The notes under the pieces were generated by a model. It saw only the letters and a program-made list of their open reading frames with translations, made no database searches and was not told the DNA's origin. Below, piece after piece: positions 1-10,069 of a stretch of DNA of 64,000 nt (position 1 is its first letter; each line of letters opens with the position of its first letter). Both the position numbers and the translations under genes were made by a program. The DNA is from Anaerolineales bacterium (GTDB taxonomy: Bacteria; Chloroflexota; Anaerolineae; Anaerolineales; Villigracilaceae), in the NCBI GenBank assembly GCA_015075725.1, contig JABTTV010000001.1, positions 1,426,001 to 1,490,000 of the forward strand, written 5' to 3'.

Positions 1-490
1 AAAGGGCGGATACTGCAGCTGCTTGCGAAACGCCGGTATCGAGAGAAAAAACGGGAATCAAGCCCAAAGGAAGGGCAAGCCCCATTCCGGCCATCCCGAT
101 CAACCGGTCCGCGACAAGCGAGGCGAGACAAATCGCGCGGTCGTAACCCAATTGCATCGCTCCCGCCAGGCGCGCCACATCCCCGCCGATTGTGGTCGGC
201 AAAAAGTTCGAAGCAAAATTTCCGGTGAAGGTCAGTTGCGCAGAGCGTAGGAAGGTAACATGCACTCCCGCTGATCTTAAAAGGATGTGCCATCTTCCCA
301 CCGCGAAAAGCCGGGAAATGAAAAGCGCTAGTACGGCGAGCAGGAAAAACTCGAAAGCAACCCGGCGAACCGCGGAAAACAATTCGCCGTCGCCCTCTTC
401 ACGGATCAAGATAAGCAATAGACTTAATGCCAGCAAACTGCCCAACCCGCGAATAAGGGTCTGGCGATTTTCCCGCAGCCACTTAGTCAT
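1..490 (-). CDS. Flippase-like / LPG-synthase TM-domain membrane protein (C-terminus outside the window)
   Basis: This reading frame starts at an ATG at 488-490 and is still open at position 1, so about 163 N-terminal residues are visible. The start overlaps the stop of the upstream glycosyltransferase by 8 nt (ATGACTAA), so translation is probably coupled. Hydrophobic helices occur at about residues 14-29 and 46-62, followed near residues 93-107 by the motif SNFLPTTIGGDVARL. That Pro/Gly/Asp motif is a hallmark of the lysylphosphatidylglycerol-synthase TM domain (UPF0104, flippase-like) family. Members are polytopic and often sit beside polyprenyl-phosphate glycosyltransferases. A role in moving or using a lipid-linked sugar is inferred from that context; the substrate is unknown. 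Confidence 0.85.
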   Translation of the reverse strand, partial: MTKWLRENRQTLIRGLGSLLALSLLLILIREEGDGELFSAVRRVAFEFFLLAVLALFISRLFAVGRWHILLRSAGVHVTFLRSAQLTFTGNFASNFLPTTIGGDVARLAGAMQLGYDRAICLASLVADRLIGMAGMGLALPLGLIPVFSLDTGVSQAAAVSAL

Positions 491-1436
491 CGTTGAGGTT
501 GATTTTCGTTCGCACGGTGTATGTCGGCTTGCGCTGGGATTCGTGATAGGTGCGCACCAGCAATTCCGCGATCAAACCCATCAGCATGGATTGAAAGCCG
601 AGGATGAAGAACATCACGCTGGTCTGGAAGAGAGGCGAGCCCGTCACACCGACGAGGAAGAAGATGCGCCGGATGAAGAGATAGGCCATGATGACGGCGC
701 TGATGATCATCAATAATCCGCCTGTGCCGCCGAAGAGATAAATGGGTTTGGAAGCAAAACTGACGAGAAATTTCACCGTGAACAGGTCGAGGATGACCTT
801 CGCGGTTCGTTCCAGCCCGTACTTGGTCTTGCCGAAGCGGCGGGGGTGATGGTTGACGATGACCTCTGTGATGCGCGCGCCAACCGAGTTTGCAAATACA
901 GGGATGAAGCGGTGCATCTCGCCGTAGAGTCGAAATCCCTCCAATACTTCGCGGCGGTAGGCTTTGAGCGTGCAGCCGTAATCGTGCAATTCCACGCCGG
1001 TGACCCACGAAATGAGTTTGTTTGCCATCATCGATGGGAGGTTTCGCGTGATGGCGTTGTCCTTGCGTTGTTTGCGCCAGCCGCTGACCAGGTCGTAGCC
1101 TTCGTCGAGTTTTTCCAACAGCATGGGGATATCGCGCGGGTCGTTCTGTAAATCTGCGTCGAGCAGGACGATGATGTCGCCCTGGGAGTGATCGAGCCCG
1201 GCGGCAATGGCGGCCGTCTGCCCGAAGTTGCGGCGAAAGGAAATGACGCGCACATGTTCAGCGTCTTTTTCTGCGTGGGCGGCGAGCAGGGAGAGACTGT
1301 TGTCGCGGGAGCCGTCATCGACATAGATGACCTCCCAGGTTTTGCCGAGGGAGTTCATGGTATCCGCGACGGCTTCGAAAAGCATGGGGAGGTTATCCTG
1401 TTCGTTATAGACAGGAATGATGAGCGAAATGTTCAT
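483..1436 (-). CDS. Family 2 glycosyltransferase, DPM1/ArnC-like, with two C-terminal TM helices
   Basis: This 317-residue protein has the GT-A fold signature of polyprenyl-phosphate sugar transferases. It opens with a beta strand and NEQDN loop, followed by DDGSRD at residues 40-45 and DADLQNDP at 93-100, which supplies the metal-binding DxD. Two hydrophobic helices near residues 235-300 match the membrane anchor of ArnC/GtrB-type enzymes. Such enzymes move a sugar from a nucleotide donor to undecaprenyl phosphate on the cytoplasmic face. The start overlaps the stop of the upstream GT-C gene by 4 nt (ATGA), and its stop overlaps the next gene by 8 nt, so the three form one operon. Donor sugar is not predictable from sequence. 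Confidence 0.92.
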   Translation of the reverse strand: MNISLIIPVYNEQDNLPMLFEAVADTMNSLGKTWEVIYVDDGSRDNSLSLLAAHAEKDAEHVRVISFRRNFGQTAAIAAGLDHSQGDIIVLLDADLQNDPRDIPMLLEKLDEGYDLVSGWRKQRKDNAITRNLPSMMANKLISWVTGVELHDYGCTLKAYRREVLEGFRLYGEMHRFIPVFANSVGARITEVIVNHHPRRFGKTKYGLERTAKVILDLFTVKFLVSFASKPIYLFGGTGGLLMIISAVIMAYLFIRRIFFLVGVTGSPLFQTSVMFFILGFQSMLMGLIAELLVRTYHESQRKPTYTVRTKINLNDD

Positions 1437-3295
1437 GGCAGTCGTTGAAATATCCTGAGTTCGGCGCCTTCATTGCAGGATTGTGAAGCCGGGGGCTTGG
1501 CAAATTCCTGGAATTCCGAGGGCGTGAGGAAGTCCTTCCAGTCTGCGTAGCGTTTGGCTTCGATGATGAAAACATCCGCTTCGGCGCGCCAGCGTTGTGC
1601 AAGCTCACCGTTCCAATGGCTGAAAAAATAGAGCACATCCGGGTCGCCGCCGATGTGGAAGGTGTAACCGTCGTTGATCTGCGGCGGGAAAATGCGCGCC
1701 TGCGGGACGTAGATCATCGGCGTGAAGGCGTTTCCGCCATCCCAATATACCAGACTATCAGGGGGTATGACCGAAGCCAGGTACGCGCCGAGCTGTTCAT
1801 GGTCGCGGATGATGTCGGTCTCCGCGCAGTCGGGCCTGCTTTCACCGAGATGGAGGATCGGAGAAAGCAGGAAACCTGTAATGAGGAAAGAGTTGACGAA
1901 GGTGAGGGTGATGTCTGTTTTCCGGTTTCTTTTCCAAACGAGAAAGGCAATGAACAAAACGCCAAGACCGGCGAGCAACCCGAGCGAGGAGCTGATCCAG
2001 CGTTTGACCTGGACGAGCGACATATCAAGCCCCTGCGTCAACGCGTCCACGATGGCGATGAAGCCAAAACCGCCGGAGCGAACGCGGGGAACGAGTGGCA
2101 GGTTGAGCAATCCGTTCCCGACGAACTCGAAGAGCGAGAAACCGATCCCTGTCGCAACGAGTAGGACCACAAGGACGGAAATGATCCTTGCTGCGCGGTG
2201 TGGGTTTTGATTCCATGCATGTGCGAACGCGACGACGAAAAAGAGGATTCCCAGAGGGTCGAAGAAGCCGAGATAGTTCGAGAAACAAAAAACGCAGGAA
2301 TAACTTTCATAGCGGCTGGCGATCGCAGCCCAGCCGTGCATCAGAACAAGAGTGAAAAAACTCACGGCGAGAAAAACAGCCGCCCGCATGGCGTGAACAG
2401 ACTTCCAGTCCGCGCGAGGCGGGAGGAGGATCAAGCCGAAGAGTCCGCCGATGATCGGGATGAAGTGATAGCGGATTCCCTGAAAGAAGGCATTGAGTCG
2501 ATTCCAAAAATCGATGTTCGGGTCCCAGATCGGAACGGAGTCGGTTGGGATTCGGAATGAATCGAGAAAAGGCGTGAGCGATTCAGGAAGCCAGGGCGTC
2601 CAGATCGTCATGACGCGGGGCCAGTAGATGAGATGGAAGACGAGCAAGGCCATCGAACCTGACGCGAACGACCACATCCCGGCGCGTTTACCGTGTTGGA
2701 AATAAACGTAAAGGATCAGGAACGGCAAAAGGGGAGCCATGTTCTGTCGGGTAAAAATTGCAACCGATGCAAGGACCGAGGCGAGAACGATCTTCCATAA
2801 AGGGCGTTTTTCGTCGAGGATAAGCACGCAGATCCACGCCAGCATGCAGGCGATGATGACCTCCGAGACTGCGCGCGCGTGCAGCTTGACGATCATTGGG
2901 CTGAGCGCAAAGACCCAGACGGTCAAAGCCGCCATCCAACCCCCAGACCAGCGGCGTGCTGTGATCCATACGCCTAAAACGGTAAGCAGACCCAGAAAGA
3001 TCGAGAAATACCGTCCCGTGCGCAAACCTGCGCCGAAAATATATTCGGCGATTCCGGGGATGAGAAACGCGAAGGGAGCCTTGTTCGTCAGCGGACCATA
3101 AGGCTCGAAGGGCTGGTAGGTCCCATTGAGATAGAATATGCCTTTGATGAGGTACGAGCCTTCATCCAAACTGCTGACAGTGGTGTGCGCGTAATTCACC
3201 GCCCGAATTAAATAAAGAACCGCTCCCAAGCCCGCCACAACAAGCGGAAGCCAGGAGGGCAATTCTTTGTTTTTCACGGGATGGTGGGCTACCAT
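1433..3295 (-). CDS. GT39/ArnT-like polytopic glycosyltransferase
   Basis: This 620-residue protein has roughly a dozen hydrophobic segments. An early luminal-type loop (near residues 38-60) contains the acidic stretch SSLDEGSYL, in the position of the catalytic acidic residue of GT-C enzymes (ArnT, PMT, PglB-like). The soluble C-terminal part of about 100 residues is rich in Trp, Tyr and Asp. GT-C enzymes use polyprenyl-phosphate sugars as donors, which fits the adjacent GT2 gene. The stop overlaps the GT2 start by 4 nt. No Shine-Dalgarno sequence precedes the ATG at 3295. A structured palindrome separates this gene from gmd upstream, so it may have its own promoter. Confidence 0.8.
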   Translation of the reverse strand: MVAHHPVKNKELPSWLPLVVAGLGAVLYLIRAVNYAHTTVSSLDEGSYLIKGIFYLNGTYQPFEPYGPLTNKAPFAFLIPGIAEYIFGAGLRTGRYFSIFLGLLTVLGVWITARRWSGGWMAALTVWVFALSPMIVKLHARAVSEVIIACMLAWICVLILDEKRPLWKIVLASVLASVAIFTRQNMAPLLPFLILYVYFQHGKRAGMWSFASGSMALLVFHLIYWPRVMTIWTPWLPESLTPFLDSFRIPTDSVPIWDPNIDFWNRLNAFFQGIRYHFIPIIGGLFGLILLPPRADWKSVHAMRAAVFLAVSFFTLVLMHGWAAIASRYESYSCVFCFSNYLGFFDPLGILFFVVAFAHAWNQNPHRAARIISVLVVLLVATGIGFSLFEFVGNGLLNLPLVPRVRSGGFGFIAIVDALTQGLDMSLVQVKRWISSSLGLLAGLGVLFIAFLVWKRNRKTDITLTFVNSFLITGFLLSPILHLGESRPDCAETDIIRDHEQLGAYLASVIPPDSLVYWDGGNAFTPMIYVPQARIFPPQINDGYTFHIGGDPDVLYFFSHWNGELAQRWRAEADVFIIEAKRYADWKDFLTPSEFQEFAKPPASQSCNEGAELRIFQRLP

Positions 3296-3310
3296 AAACC
3301 AAACATATTA

Positions 3311-4351
<1,041 letters not shown>

Positions 4352-4356
4352 TCAAA

Positions 4357-4375
4357 ATTCAGTCGCTGAATTATA
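4357..4375 (-). promoter_or_regulatory. gmd promoter -10 box with adjoining palindrome
   Basis: On the minus strand a TATAAT (4370-4375) is followed directly by the 15-bp near-palindrome ATTCAG-CGA-CTGAAT (4357-4371). A nearly identical palindrome lies in the pst promoter (41062-41076), where it differs at only one central base and has the same ATAAT and TTTTG flanks. No good -35 box is visible. The element sits 20-35 nt before the gmd ATG, so a regulator bound there could block transcription. Confidence 0.45.
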
Positions 4376-5996
4376 CACCATGCGCCTTGCGGTCACGCCA
4401 CACGCCCCAGCCGATGATCGCGATCCATGAACCGAGGATCAGCGCCACCATCCACACAAAAGGCAATTGACCGCCGAAATGTAAATATCGGTTCAAATAC
4501 CATTGAGTGAAGACCACCACCAGTACAAGTTCCATGGCGACCACACGGCCGACCCAGGCATTGCGAGTTTCCCGCCACCAAACCCACACATGACCGGCAA
4601 GGATCGCCTGCCACATAAATAGGATCAAACGATAGCGCGGATTGTCCCATTGATCGCCGCCCCCGCGCAAAGCCGTAAAAAGGATCCAACCCCAGACAAT
4701 GAAACTCAACCAAAGGATGATGCTTCGGCTCTTTGCTCCGCCTTTGGCTGACCCCAACCCAAAAGAGAGAATCAACGCCGGAAGCAGCGCGTACCAACCG
4801 ATCGCCCTAAAGATGCCGATCGCCTTCCAAAGGAGATTGGTGGGCGCGATAAGAATCGCCGGAAGGATTGGCTGCAGCACCCCGTAGATCATCACGAAGG
4901 GCAGTTCCATCCAATCCGGCATTTCATCGAAGAGTTTCTGCACCCAGCCGGAACCTTCTTCGATCTTATAGGCGTTCCATTTGAACGACTCGCGGATGAA
5001 GGTTTGAATCACCCCGAGCGGACCGCCACCCCCGAGATTTCCCTGCTTGTCCAACGCGGAGGAGAGGAGAAATAGTCCGGCAAGAAAAACAGTCACCAAT
5101 AAAGCCGCAACCCACCATGGAAAGCGACCGCGCTCGCTGGAAAAGTACATCCACCCGCCGAGGATGACGAGCGTGACGAGTGCAATGGACGGAGACACGA
5201 GCAGCATCCCCAAAATGCCAAGCGCAAGCCAAATCAAGGGGTGGTCGAGTAGCGGCGCGCGATCTTCGCGCCGCGTATCGCGAAGTCCCCGAAGGGGGAG
5301 ACCACGCCACCTCACGAATCCCCACAGGCAAAACGCGCTGAATGCCAGCAGATACGGCTCGCGCATGGGAACTCCGCCCAGCAGGATGCTTTCAGGATAA
5401 AGCGCAAAGATCCAGCCTGATGCCGTCGCAACTTTTTCGCCCCATTGCAGATTCACCGCCTTCCACAAAAACGGGACTCCCAACGCGCCCATCAATGCCG
5501 ACATCAGCACAAGCATCAAGACCCGATGCGCGTCGGGGGAAAGATAACGGTAGATAAAAGCACACAGAGCCAGCAACCCGCCATACTGGTCCGAAGCGAA
5601 GCGGCTGTTGAAGGCATCCAGGATCGGGCGGTCGGACGAAGCCAGTTCCCAGGCTTGACCGTCGCGGCGGTAGGCATCCGTGTACGTGAAGCCCGCGCTT
5701 TGCTCTTCATCGCCTGCGTGACCGTAAACCGGCAAAGCTAGATGGGTCGTCACCCCGCCCGCAAATCGCAGAATGAAAGCCAGCGCAACCATCCATGCAA
5801 GAGATTTGCGGTGGTCGGTATCGGGACCACCCCAGCGAGCGGCAGATGAAAGAAGGAAGAAGGAAAGAAAAAAAAGGAAGGAGAAACCGAGGAAACCGAT
5901 CAGCCAATTCCCCGGCTGGAGTGCGGAGAGTCCCGCGCCGAGCACAAGGGACAGCGGAAGCCCCCAAGCCAGATCGCGTCGTTGAAAGAAGTTCAT
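4371..5996 (-). CDS. GT-C-like polytopic membrane protein (glycosyltransferase family 39 type), function unproven
   Basis: This 541-residue protein has about 11-13 hydrophobic helices. A loop at residues 89-125 holds acidic and aromatic residues (GHAGDEEQ, YTDAYRRDGQAWE) and is placed like the catalytic loop of GT-C transferases and polymerases. An internal tract at about residues 228-252 is arginine-rich and is encoded by a palindromic repeat that keeps the frame. Another tract at about 36-52 is encoded by a purine/pyrimidine-rich run. A GGGGAT Shine-Dalgarno-like sequence precedes the ATG at 5996. Its place directly upstream of gmd suggests a part in exopolysaccharide or glycoprotein assembly; a Wzy-like polymerase is the main alternative. 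Confidence 0.65.
   Translation of the reverse strand: MNFFQRRDLAWGLPLSLVLGAGLSALQPGNWLIGFLGFSFLFFLSFFLLSSAARWGGPDTDHRKSLAWMVALAFILRFAGGVTTHLALPVYGHAGDEEQSAGFTYTDAYRRDGQAWELASSDRPILDAFNSRFASDQYGGLLALCAFIYRYLSPDAHRVLMLVLMSALMGALGVPFLWKAVNLQWGEKVATASGWIFALYPESILLGGVPMREPYLLAFSAFCLWGFVRWRGLPLRGLRDTRREDRAPLLDHPLIWLALGILGMLLVSPSIALVTLVILGGWMYFSSERGRFPWWVAALLVTVFLAGLFLLSSALDKQGNLGGGGPLGVIQTFIRESFKWNAYKIEEGSGWVQKLFDEMPDWMELPFVMIYGVLQPILPAILIAPTNLLWKAIGIFRAIGWYALLPALILSFGLGSAKGGAKSRSIILWLSFIVWGWILFTALRGGGDQWDNPRYRLILFMWQAILAGHVWVWWRETRNAWVGRVVAMELVLVVVFTQWYLNRYLHFGGQLPFVWMVALILGSWIAIIGWGVWRDRKAHGV
5239..5311. repeat. Palindromic repeat inside the 541-aa membrane-protein gene
   Basis: The ends GGTGGTC and GACCAC.CC are inverted. 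In between are GC-rich inverted arms, including GGCGCG/CGCGCC around 5254-5272 and CCCC/GGGG hairpins near 5287-5298. The overall pattern (GTGGTC, GAGTAGCG, GTATCGCGAAG) resembles widespread intergenic palindromes of high-GC bacteria. Here it is read through in frame and encodes the arginine-rich loop RGLRDTRREDRAPLLDHP between two membrane helices. Confidence 0.6.
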
Positions 5997-6068
5997 ATCC
6001 CCACTTTTACCATGAAAACGAGGGGATTAGTTTCGTGTTTTGGGGCGTATAATTTCCGGGGATATAGG

Positions 6069-6133
6069 ATTTATACAACCAAATGGCTGTTATACACCCA
6101 AAATTGGACGTTTATACAACCGTCTGTATAAAC
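6069..6133. promoter_or_regulatory. Cluster of four TTATACAACC-type half-sites (operator array)
   Basis: The motif (G/A)TT(T)ATACAACC occurs at 6069-6080, with the variant GTTATACACCC at 6089-6099, and again at 6110-6121. An inverted copy TGTATAAAC (6125-6133) makes a perfect 9-bp palindrome with GTTTATACA (6110-6118) across a 6-nt spacer. The TATACA cores are 19 and 22 bp apart. The array lies between the divergent starts at 5996 and 6254, closer to the membrane-protein gene. A DNA-binding protein such as an Xre or TetR type repressor is inferred; the regulator is not identified. Confidence 0.55.
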
Positions 6134-6253
6134 CAAAGTTAGCCCGCCTCTTGGAACAGGAATTACATTAAAATATTGTGGATAACGCTAATATTCAGAC
6201 GGATATTCAATCCTTTAAAGCATGTAATATTATAAAGAAGGAGAATCTCGATC

Positions 6254-6844
6254 ATGAACCTACCAAGGGAAATCAAACCCCTTCAAGAATTTGTGATTGC
6301 CGCGCATGGCAGCTCTCCGGGTGATTTAGATAAAGTCAAACAACTATTAGCGGAATACCCCGAATTTCTGAACCAGGGATATGAATGGGATCCAACAGAC
6401 ATTGAAACAGCTTTGCAGGCAGCGGCACATATGGGACAGCCAGCCATTGCTGAGTATCTTTTAAGTCAGGGCGCGCCTTTAGATATATGCTCAGCAGCAA
6501 TGCTCGGACGCAGCGACGCTGTGCAGCAGTTTCTTGCCCAAGACCCCACACAGATTTACGCCGTAGGAGCACATACCATTCCGCTGTTAACACACGCGGT
6601 TTGGAGCGACAATATTAGTTTGGTACAACAGATTTGGGAGCAAGGTGCATATGCTGGAGCATCCGAAGCACTTAGCAATATCGTCAGCGAAAAACGATTT
6701 AGAATGGCAAGCTGGTTATTAGAACATTGTGACCCAGACTTGAACTGGAAGAACTTTCAGGGCAAGACGGTGATAGAAGTGGCACGCGATCTGGGAGAGA
6801 CGCAAATGATCAGGTTACTTGAAGAGTATGATTCAAAAAAATGA
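6254..6844 (+). CDS. Ankyrin-repeat protein
   Basis: This 196-residue protein has an AAGGAG Shine-Dalgarno sequence at 6237-6242, 11 nt before the ATG. Ankyrin-like units are visible as helix-turn-helix pairs with the patterns ETALQAAAHMGQPAIAEYLLSQGA (about residues 55-78, here given across the unit) and a later half-repeat ending GKTVIEVARDLGETQMIRLLEE near the C-terminus. It has no signal peptide and no TM helix, so it is probably cytoplasmic and binds a partner protein. The coding sequence is less GC-rich than its neighbours, a possible sign of recent transfer. No function can be named. Confidence 0.8.
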   Translation: MNLPREIKPLQEFVIAAHGSSPGDLDKVKQLLAEYPEFLNQGYEWDPTDIETALQAAAHMGQPAIAEYLLSQGAPLDICSAAMLGRSDAVQQFLAQDPTQIYAVGAHTIPLLTHAVWSDNISLVQQIWEQGAYAGASEALSNIVSEKRFRMASWLLEHCDPDLNWKNFQGKTVIEVARDLGETQMIRLLEEYDSKK

Positions 6845-6912
6845 GTGTCCGGATAAAGTAGAAGTACCTCCCGTTGCCCAACAAGGCGTCCCGATAAAGC
6901 CAAGATGATATG

Positions 6913-7018
6913 CGCGCCCCGTCTCGATTTCGCTTCGCAGGGCGAAGGCCTGATCCTTCGGCGCGACTTCGCCAGTCAGGACAGGCTCAGGGACAAGGCG
7001 CAAGCTTTGGGGCGCTTT
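6913..7018. repeat. Long intergenic inverted repeat bounded by GCGCCCC / GGGGCGC
   Basis: The 6845-7035 gap holds a GC-rich stretch framed by GCGCCCC near 6914 and GGGGCGCTTTT near 7011-7020. The interior includes CTTCGC/GCGAAG inversions and the phrase CAGGACAGGCTCAGGGACAAG, which resembles repeats common in intergenic DNA of environmental genomes. It could end transcription of the ankyrin gene. No gene is seen in it. Confidence 0.4.
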
Positions 7019-7035
7019 TCATGCCAGGAGTAATT

Positions 7036-7509
7036 ATGAAATTTATTGGCAAAGCGACAATAAATCCATTGATATTCTATACGGGAAAAATCAGCGGATA
7101 CATTACTTGGATTACTCTCCTGGGATACCTTCTTGATCTTGTTCCCTCTTCAGGATTTCACAATTCATTTTTAAAATCGGCTTCAACGTTCATCTTGGCC
7201 ATGGGCCTGTGTTTGGTTGGCGTTAGTTTGGTAAATTTGGGAAAATCGACAAGATTGGGATTGCCAAATGAGAATACCGCCCTAAAAACGAATGGGATCT
7301 ATCGTTTTAGCAGGAATCCAATGTATTTCGGATTCAATTTACTAACGATCGCGGCAATGGTTTATTCCATAAATATCGTTTTACTCCTGCTTGGAACATA
7401 CAGCATTATTACATATCATTGGATCATCCTCGGCGAAGAGAAGTTTTTGGAAGAGCGGTTTGGGGATGAATATTTCAATTACAAAAAGAAAGTAAGGAGA
7501 TACATTTAA
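7036..7509 (+). CDS. Isoprenylcysteine carboxyl methyltransferase-like (ICMT/PEMT family) membrane protein
   Basis: I place the start at the ATG at 7036, which has AGGAG 5 nt upstream (7026-7030), rather than at an earlier in-frame ATG inside the repeat. This gives 157 residues. Three or four hydrophobic helices are visible. The family signature TNGIYRFSRNPMYFGF near residues 90-105 matches the G-x-Y-R-x-x-R-(H/N)-P-x-Y motif that binds S-adenosylmethionine and the lipid-like substrate. The C-terminal EEKFLEERFGDEYFNYKKK is also typical. Bacterial members methylate small lipophilic or phenolic substrates or phospholipids; the substrate here is unknown. A second family member lies at 36430-37128. 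Confidence 0.85.
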   Translation: MKFIGKATINPLIFYTGKISGYITWITLLGYLLDLVPSSGFHNSFLKSASTFILAMGLCLVGVSLVNLGKSTRLGLPNENTALKTNGIYRFSRNPMYFGFNLLTIAAMVYSINIVLLLLGTYSIITYHWIILGEEKFLEERFGDEYFNYKKKVRRYI

Positions 7510-7643
7510 AACCCCCAAAACAGCATACTGTGTCTCCGTAAGATCATCAGGACAGTCCGTCTTGAAAGTCAAGAGATAAAACCGCCTTTAGGAAAACGGT
7601 CCATCTCAGCGTGTGTGATAAAAACTGTTCGACTATCCCAAAT

Positions 7644-8699
7644 CTAACAAATCCTCGGCAGCATTTCACCGGGGAGCATATCCACCAACCGCGTACCCCC
7701 GATGGTGGTTTTCAATCTCACCTGCGGCTTTCCAGCCCCAATTACTCTTCCGATAATTTCAGCGTCTTTGCCGTATTTTGTTTTCTTCATCATGTTCAAA
7801 ACTTTATCCGCGTCGCTTTCTTTCACGAACGCGACCAACTTTCCCTCGTTGGCGATAAATAACGGATCGAATCCCAGCATCTCGCACGCGGCTTTGACGG
7901 CAGGCTTGACCGGTAATCGTTCCTCTACGATCTCAATGATCACATTGGATTGTTCGGAGATTTCAACCAGCGAAGTTGCCAGTCCGCCGCGGGTGGGGTC
8001 GCGCAAAACGTGAACGTCACCGGCAGAAAGCATCGCCTCCATTAAACGATTGAGCGGGGCAACGTCGCTTTCGAGAGTCGTTTCAAATCCCAGATCCTCC
8101 CGCGCCGATAAAACTGCAATGCCGTGATCCCCAATTGTCCCAGAAAGGATAATTACATCTCCCTCGCTTGCATTCACGCCGGAGATATTTATCCCCTCGG
8201 TAATTTTCCCGATTCCCGATGTGTTGATGAACAACTTGTCCGCGCCGCCTTTTTGCACCACCTTTGTATCTCCTGCCGCGATGTAAACTCCCGCTTCATC
8301 TGACGCTTCCTTCATTGAAGCGACGACCTTTTGCAAAATATCGAACGATAAACCTTCTTCGATCACGAATCCGCAGGTCAAAGTGATCGGTTTCGCGCCG
8401 ATCATGGCAAGGTCGTTCACGGTTCCGCAAATTGCGAGCCGACCAATGTCACCGCCGGGAAAGAACAACGGCGAGACGACGTGCGAGTCAGTCGTCAATG
8501 CATATCGTTCGCCGTCGATCACTATCACAGCAGAATCATCCAATGCGCGCGGCGCGGCTTTTCCCAACTCAGGCAGAAATAATCGTTTCAACAGGTCATG
8601 GCTCAAGGTCCCGCCGGAGCCGTGACCGAGCACGACCGTATCGTTCGGCCTGATCGGCACGGGGCAGGTATAGCCTTCGAAATCAAGTTCGTTATTCAT
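7644..8699 (-). CDS. hypE: Hydrogenase maturation protein HypE (carbamoyl dehydratase)
   Basis: This 351-residue protein ends with PRIC, the C-terminal Cys that HypE carbamoylates and dehydrates to a thiocyanate, the source of the Fe cyanide ligands. The N-terminal GHGSGG motif and the AIR-synthase-like ATP-binding core ([23 protein letters not shown]) are present. It is the last gene of the hydrogenase operon. Its start overlaps the hypD stop by 8 nt, which suggests coupled translation with its HypD/HypF partners. Length is normal. Confidence 0.97.
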   Translation of the reverse strand: MNNELDFEGYTCPVPIRPNDTVVLGHGSGGTLSHDLLKRLFLPELGKAAPRALDDSAVIVIDGERYALTTDSHVVSPLFFPGGDIGRLAICGTVNDLAMIGAKPITLTCGFVIEEGLSFDILQKVVASMKEASDEAGVYIAAGDTKVVQKGGADKLFINTSGIGKITEGINISGVNASEGDVIILSGTIGDHGIAVLSAREDLGFETTLESDVAPLNRLMEAMLSAGDVHVLRDPTRGGLATSLVEISEQSNVIIEIVEERLPVKPAVKAACEMLGFDPLFIANEGKLVAFVKESDADKVLNMMKKTKYGKDAEIIGRVIGAGKPQVRLKTTIGGTRLVDMLPGEMLPRIC

Positions 8700-9792
8700 A
8701 AGTTACCAATTCGCGGTGATACCGATAATACGCCGCGCACGCGCCTTCGGCGGAAACCATCGGCGCGCCGAGCGGGCTTTGCGGCGTGCATTCTCTTCCA
8801 AACGCGGCGCATCCCGTCGGCTTCTTCAAGCCCTGCAGGATCTCACCCGCGATGCACAACGGAGATTCTTGCGCAAGAAGATTTTCGACATCGAATCTTT
8901 TCTCTGCATCGAACTCAATAAATTCTGGACGCAAGCCCCAGCCGCTTTGAGGGATAAGACCAATGCCGCGCCATTTCCGGTCAACGGATTGGAAAACGCT
9001 TCGAATCGTGTTTTGGGCTGATGCATTCCCCTCGAAGCGGACAGCCCGCTGATACTGATTCTCTGCCACCGCTTCGCCCGCTTCGAGTTGCCTGACCGCC
9101 GCAAGCAGACCGTTCAACAGATCGATCGGCTCGAAGCCCGTCACGACAACCGGCACATGATATTTCTCCGCAATGGGCGGGTATTCGTGGAATCCCATCA
9201 CTGCACAGACGTGCCCCGCTGCGAGGAATCCCTGCACGCGATTCGACTTCGAACTCAAGATCGCCTCCATCGCGGGCGGCACGCGGACGTGCGAGACCAG
9301 CACGGAAAAATTTTTTACGCCCTTGTTCTTCGCTTGCAGGACCGCCATCGCATTGGCAGGCGCTGTGGTTTCGAAGCCGATGGCGAAGAAGACAACCTGC
9401 CTATCAGGATTTGCTTCCGCGATCTGAACCGCTTCGAGCGGCGAATACACCACGCGCACATCCCCGCCATTGGCACGGACGGAGAACAAATCCTTCGACG
9501 AACCCGGCACGCGCAGCATATCGCCATAGGAGGTAAAGATGACATCCGGGCGCGAAGCGATGGCAATTGCTTTATCGATCTGTTCAAGAGGAGTGACACA
9601 CACCGGGCAGCCCGGTCCATGCACGAGTTCGACCTGCGGCGGGAGCATCTCATCGAGGCCGTGATGCAGAAAGGCATGAGTCTGCCCGCCGCAGATTTCC
9701 ATGATGACCCAGTTCCGGGTGACGATGGATTCGATCTCACGCAGAAGCGATTTTACTTTTGCGGGGTTGCGGTACTCGTCAAGAAATTTCAT
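8692..9792 (-). CDS. hypD: Hydrogenase maturation protein HypD
   Basis: This 366-residue [4Fe-4S] scaffold protein assembles the Fe(CN)2CO unit with HypC. Diagnostic motifs are CGGQTHAF near residue 35, [10 protein letters not shown] near residues 66-75 and [10 protein letters not shown] near 150. C-terminal cysteines ([17 protein letters not shown]) fit the Fe-S binding region. The start overlaps the hypC stop by 14 nt. It acts in the cytoplasm on the large subunit MvhA of this operon. Confidence 0.97.
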   Translation of the reverse strand: MKFLDEYRNPAKVKSLLREIESIVTRNWVIMEICGGQTHAFLHHGLDEMLPPQVELVHGPGCPVCVTPLEQIDKAIAIASRPDVIFTSYGDMLRVPGSSKDLFSVRANGGDVRVVYSPLEAVQIAEANPDRQVVFFAIGFETTAPANAMAVLQAKNKGVKNFSVLVSHVRVPPAMEAILSSKSNRVQGFLAAGHVCAVMGFHEYPPIAEKYHVPVVVTGFEPIDLLNGLLAAVRQLEAGEAVAENQYQRAVRFEGNASAQNTIRSVFQSVDRKWRGIGLIPQSGWGLRPEFIEFDAEKRFDVENLLAQESPLCIAGEILQGLKKPTGCAAFGRECTPQSPLGAPMVSAEGACAAYYRYHRELVTYE

Positions 9793-10021
9793 TCTCGAAA
9801 TCCGCCACGTCCTTGATCAACTTCAAGGTTTCTTGGGCTTCTTCTTCGTCCATTAGACTGATCGCAAAGCCGACGTGGATCAGCGCATAATCGCCGACCT
9901 TTGCCTCGGGGGTGTACGCAAGGCAGATTTCCTTGACGATTCCTCCGAAGTCGATCTTTGCCATACTGAGGTCATCTTTTTGATAGATTTTGGTGATCTT
10001 TCCGGGAATGGCGAGACACAT
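9779..10021 (-). CDS. hypC: Hydrogenase maturation chaperone HypC
   Basis: This 80-residue protein begins MCLAIPGKI. The N-terminal Cys2 (after Met) is the residue that carries the Fe(CN)2CO moiety and contacts the large subunit. The C-terminal DVxF/E-rich helix is normal. An AAGGATG Shine-Dalgarno-like sequence precedes the ATG. It works with HypD, whose gene it overlaps. Confidence 0.97.
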   Translation of the reverse strand: MCLAIPGKITKIYQKDDLSMAKIDFGGIVKEICLAYTPEAKVGDYALIHVGFAISLMDEEEAQETLKLIKDVADFENEIS

Positions 10022-10043
10022 GGTTCATCCTTTGTGTTGTGCA

Positions 10044-10065
10044 GGTTGCGTTCTCAAACGCAACC
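10044..10065. other. Small hairpin between hypF and hypC
   Basis: GGTTGCGTT (10044-10052) and AACGCAACC (10057-10065) form a perfect 9-bp stem with a 4-nt loop in the 48-bp gap. No U-run follows on the minus strand, so it is more likely an mRNA processing or stability element than a terminator. Confidence 0.5.
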
Positions 10066-10069
10066 CCCT

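Noticed and set aside
6060..6140. Possible CRISPR or iteron array
   Set aside because: The four TTATACAACC copies are too short and too few, have no equal spacers, and no cas or replication gene is nearby; an operator array fits better.
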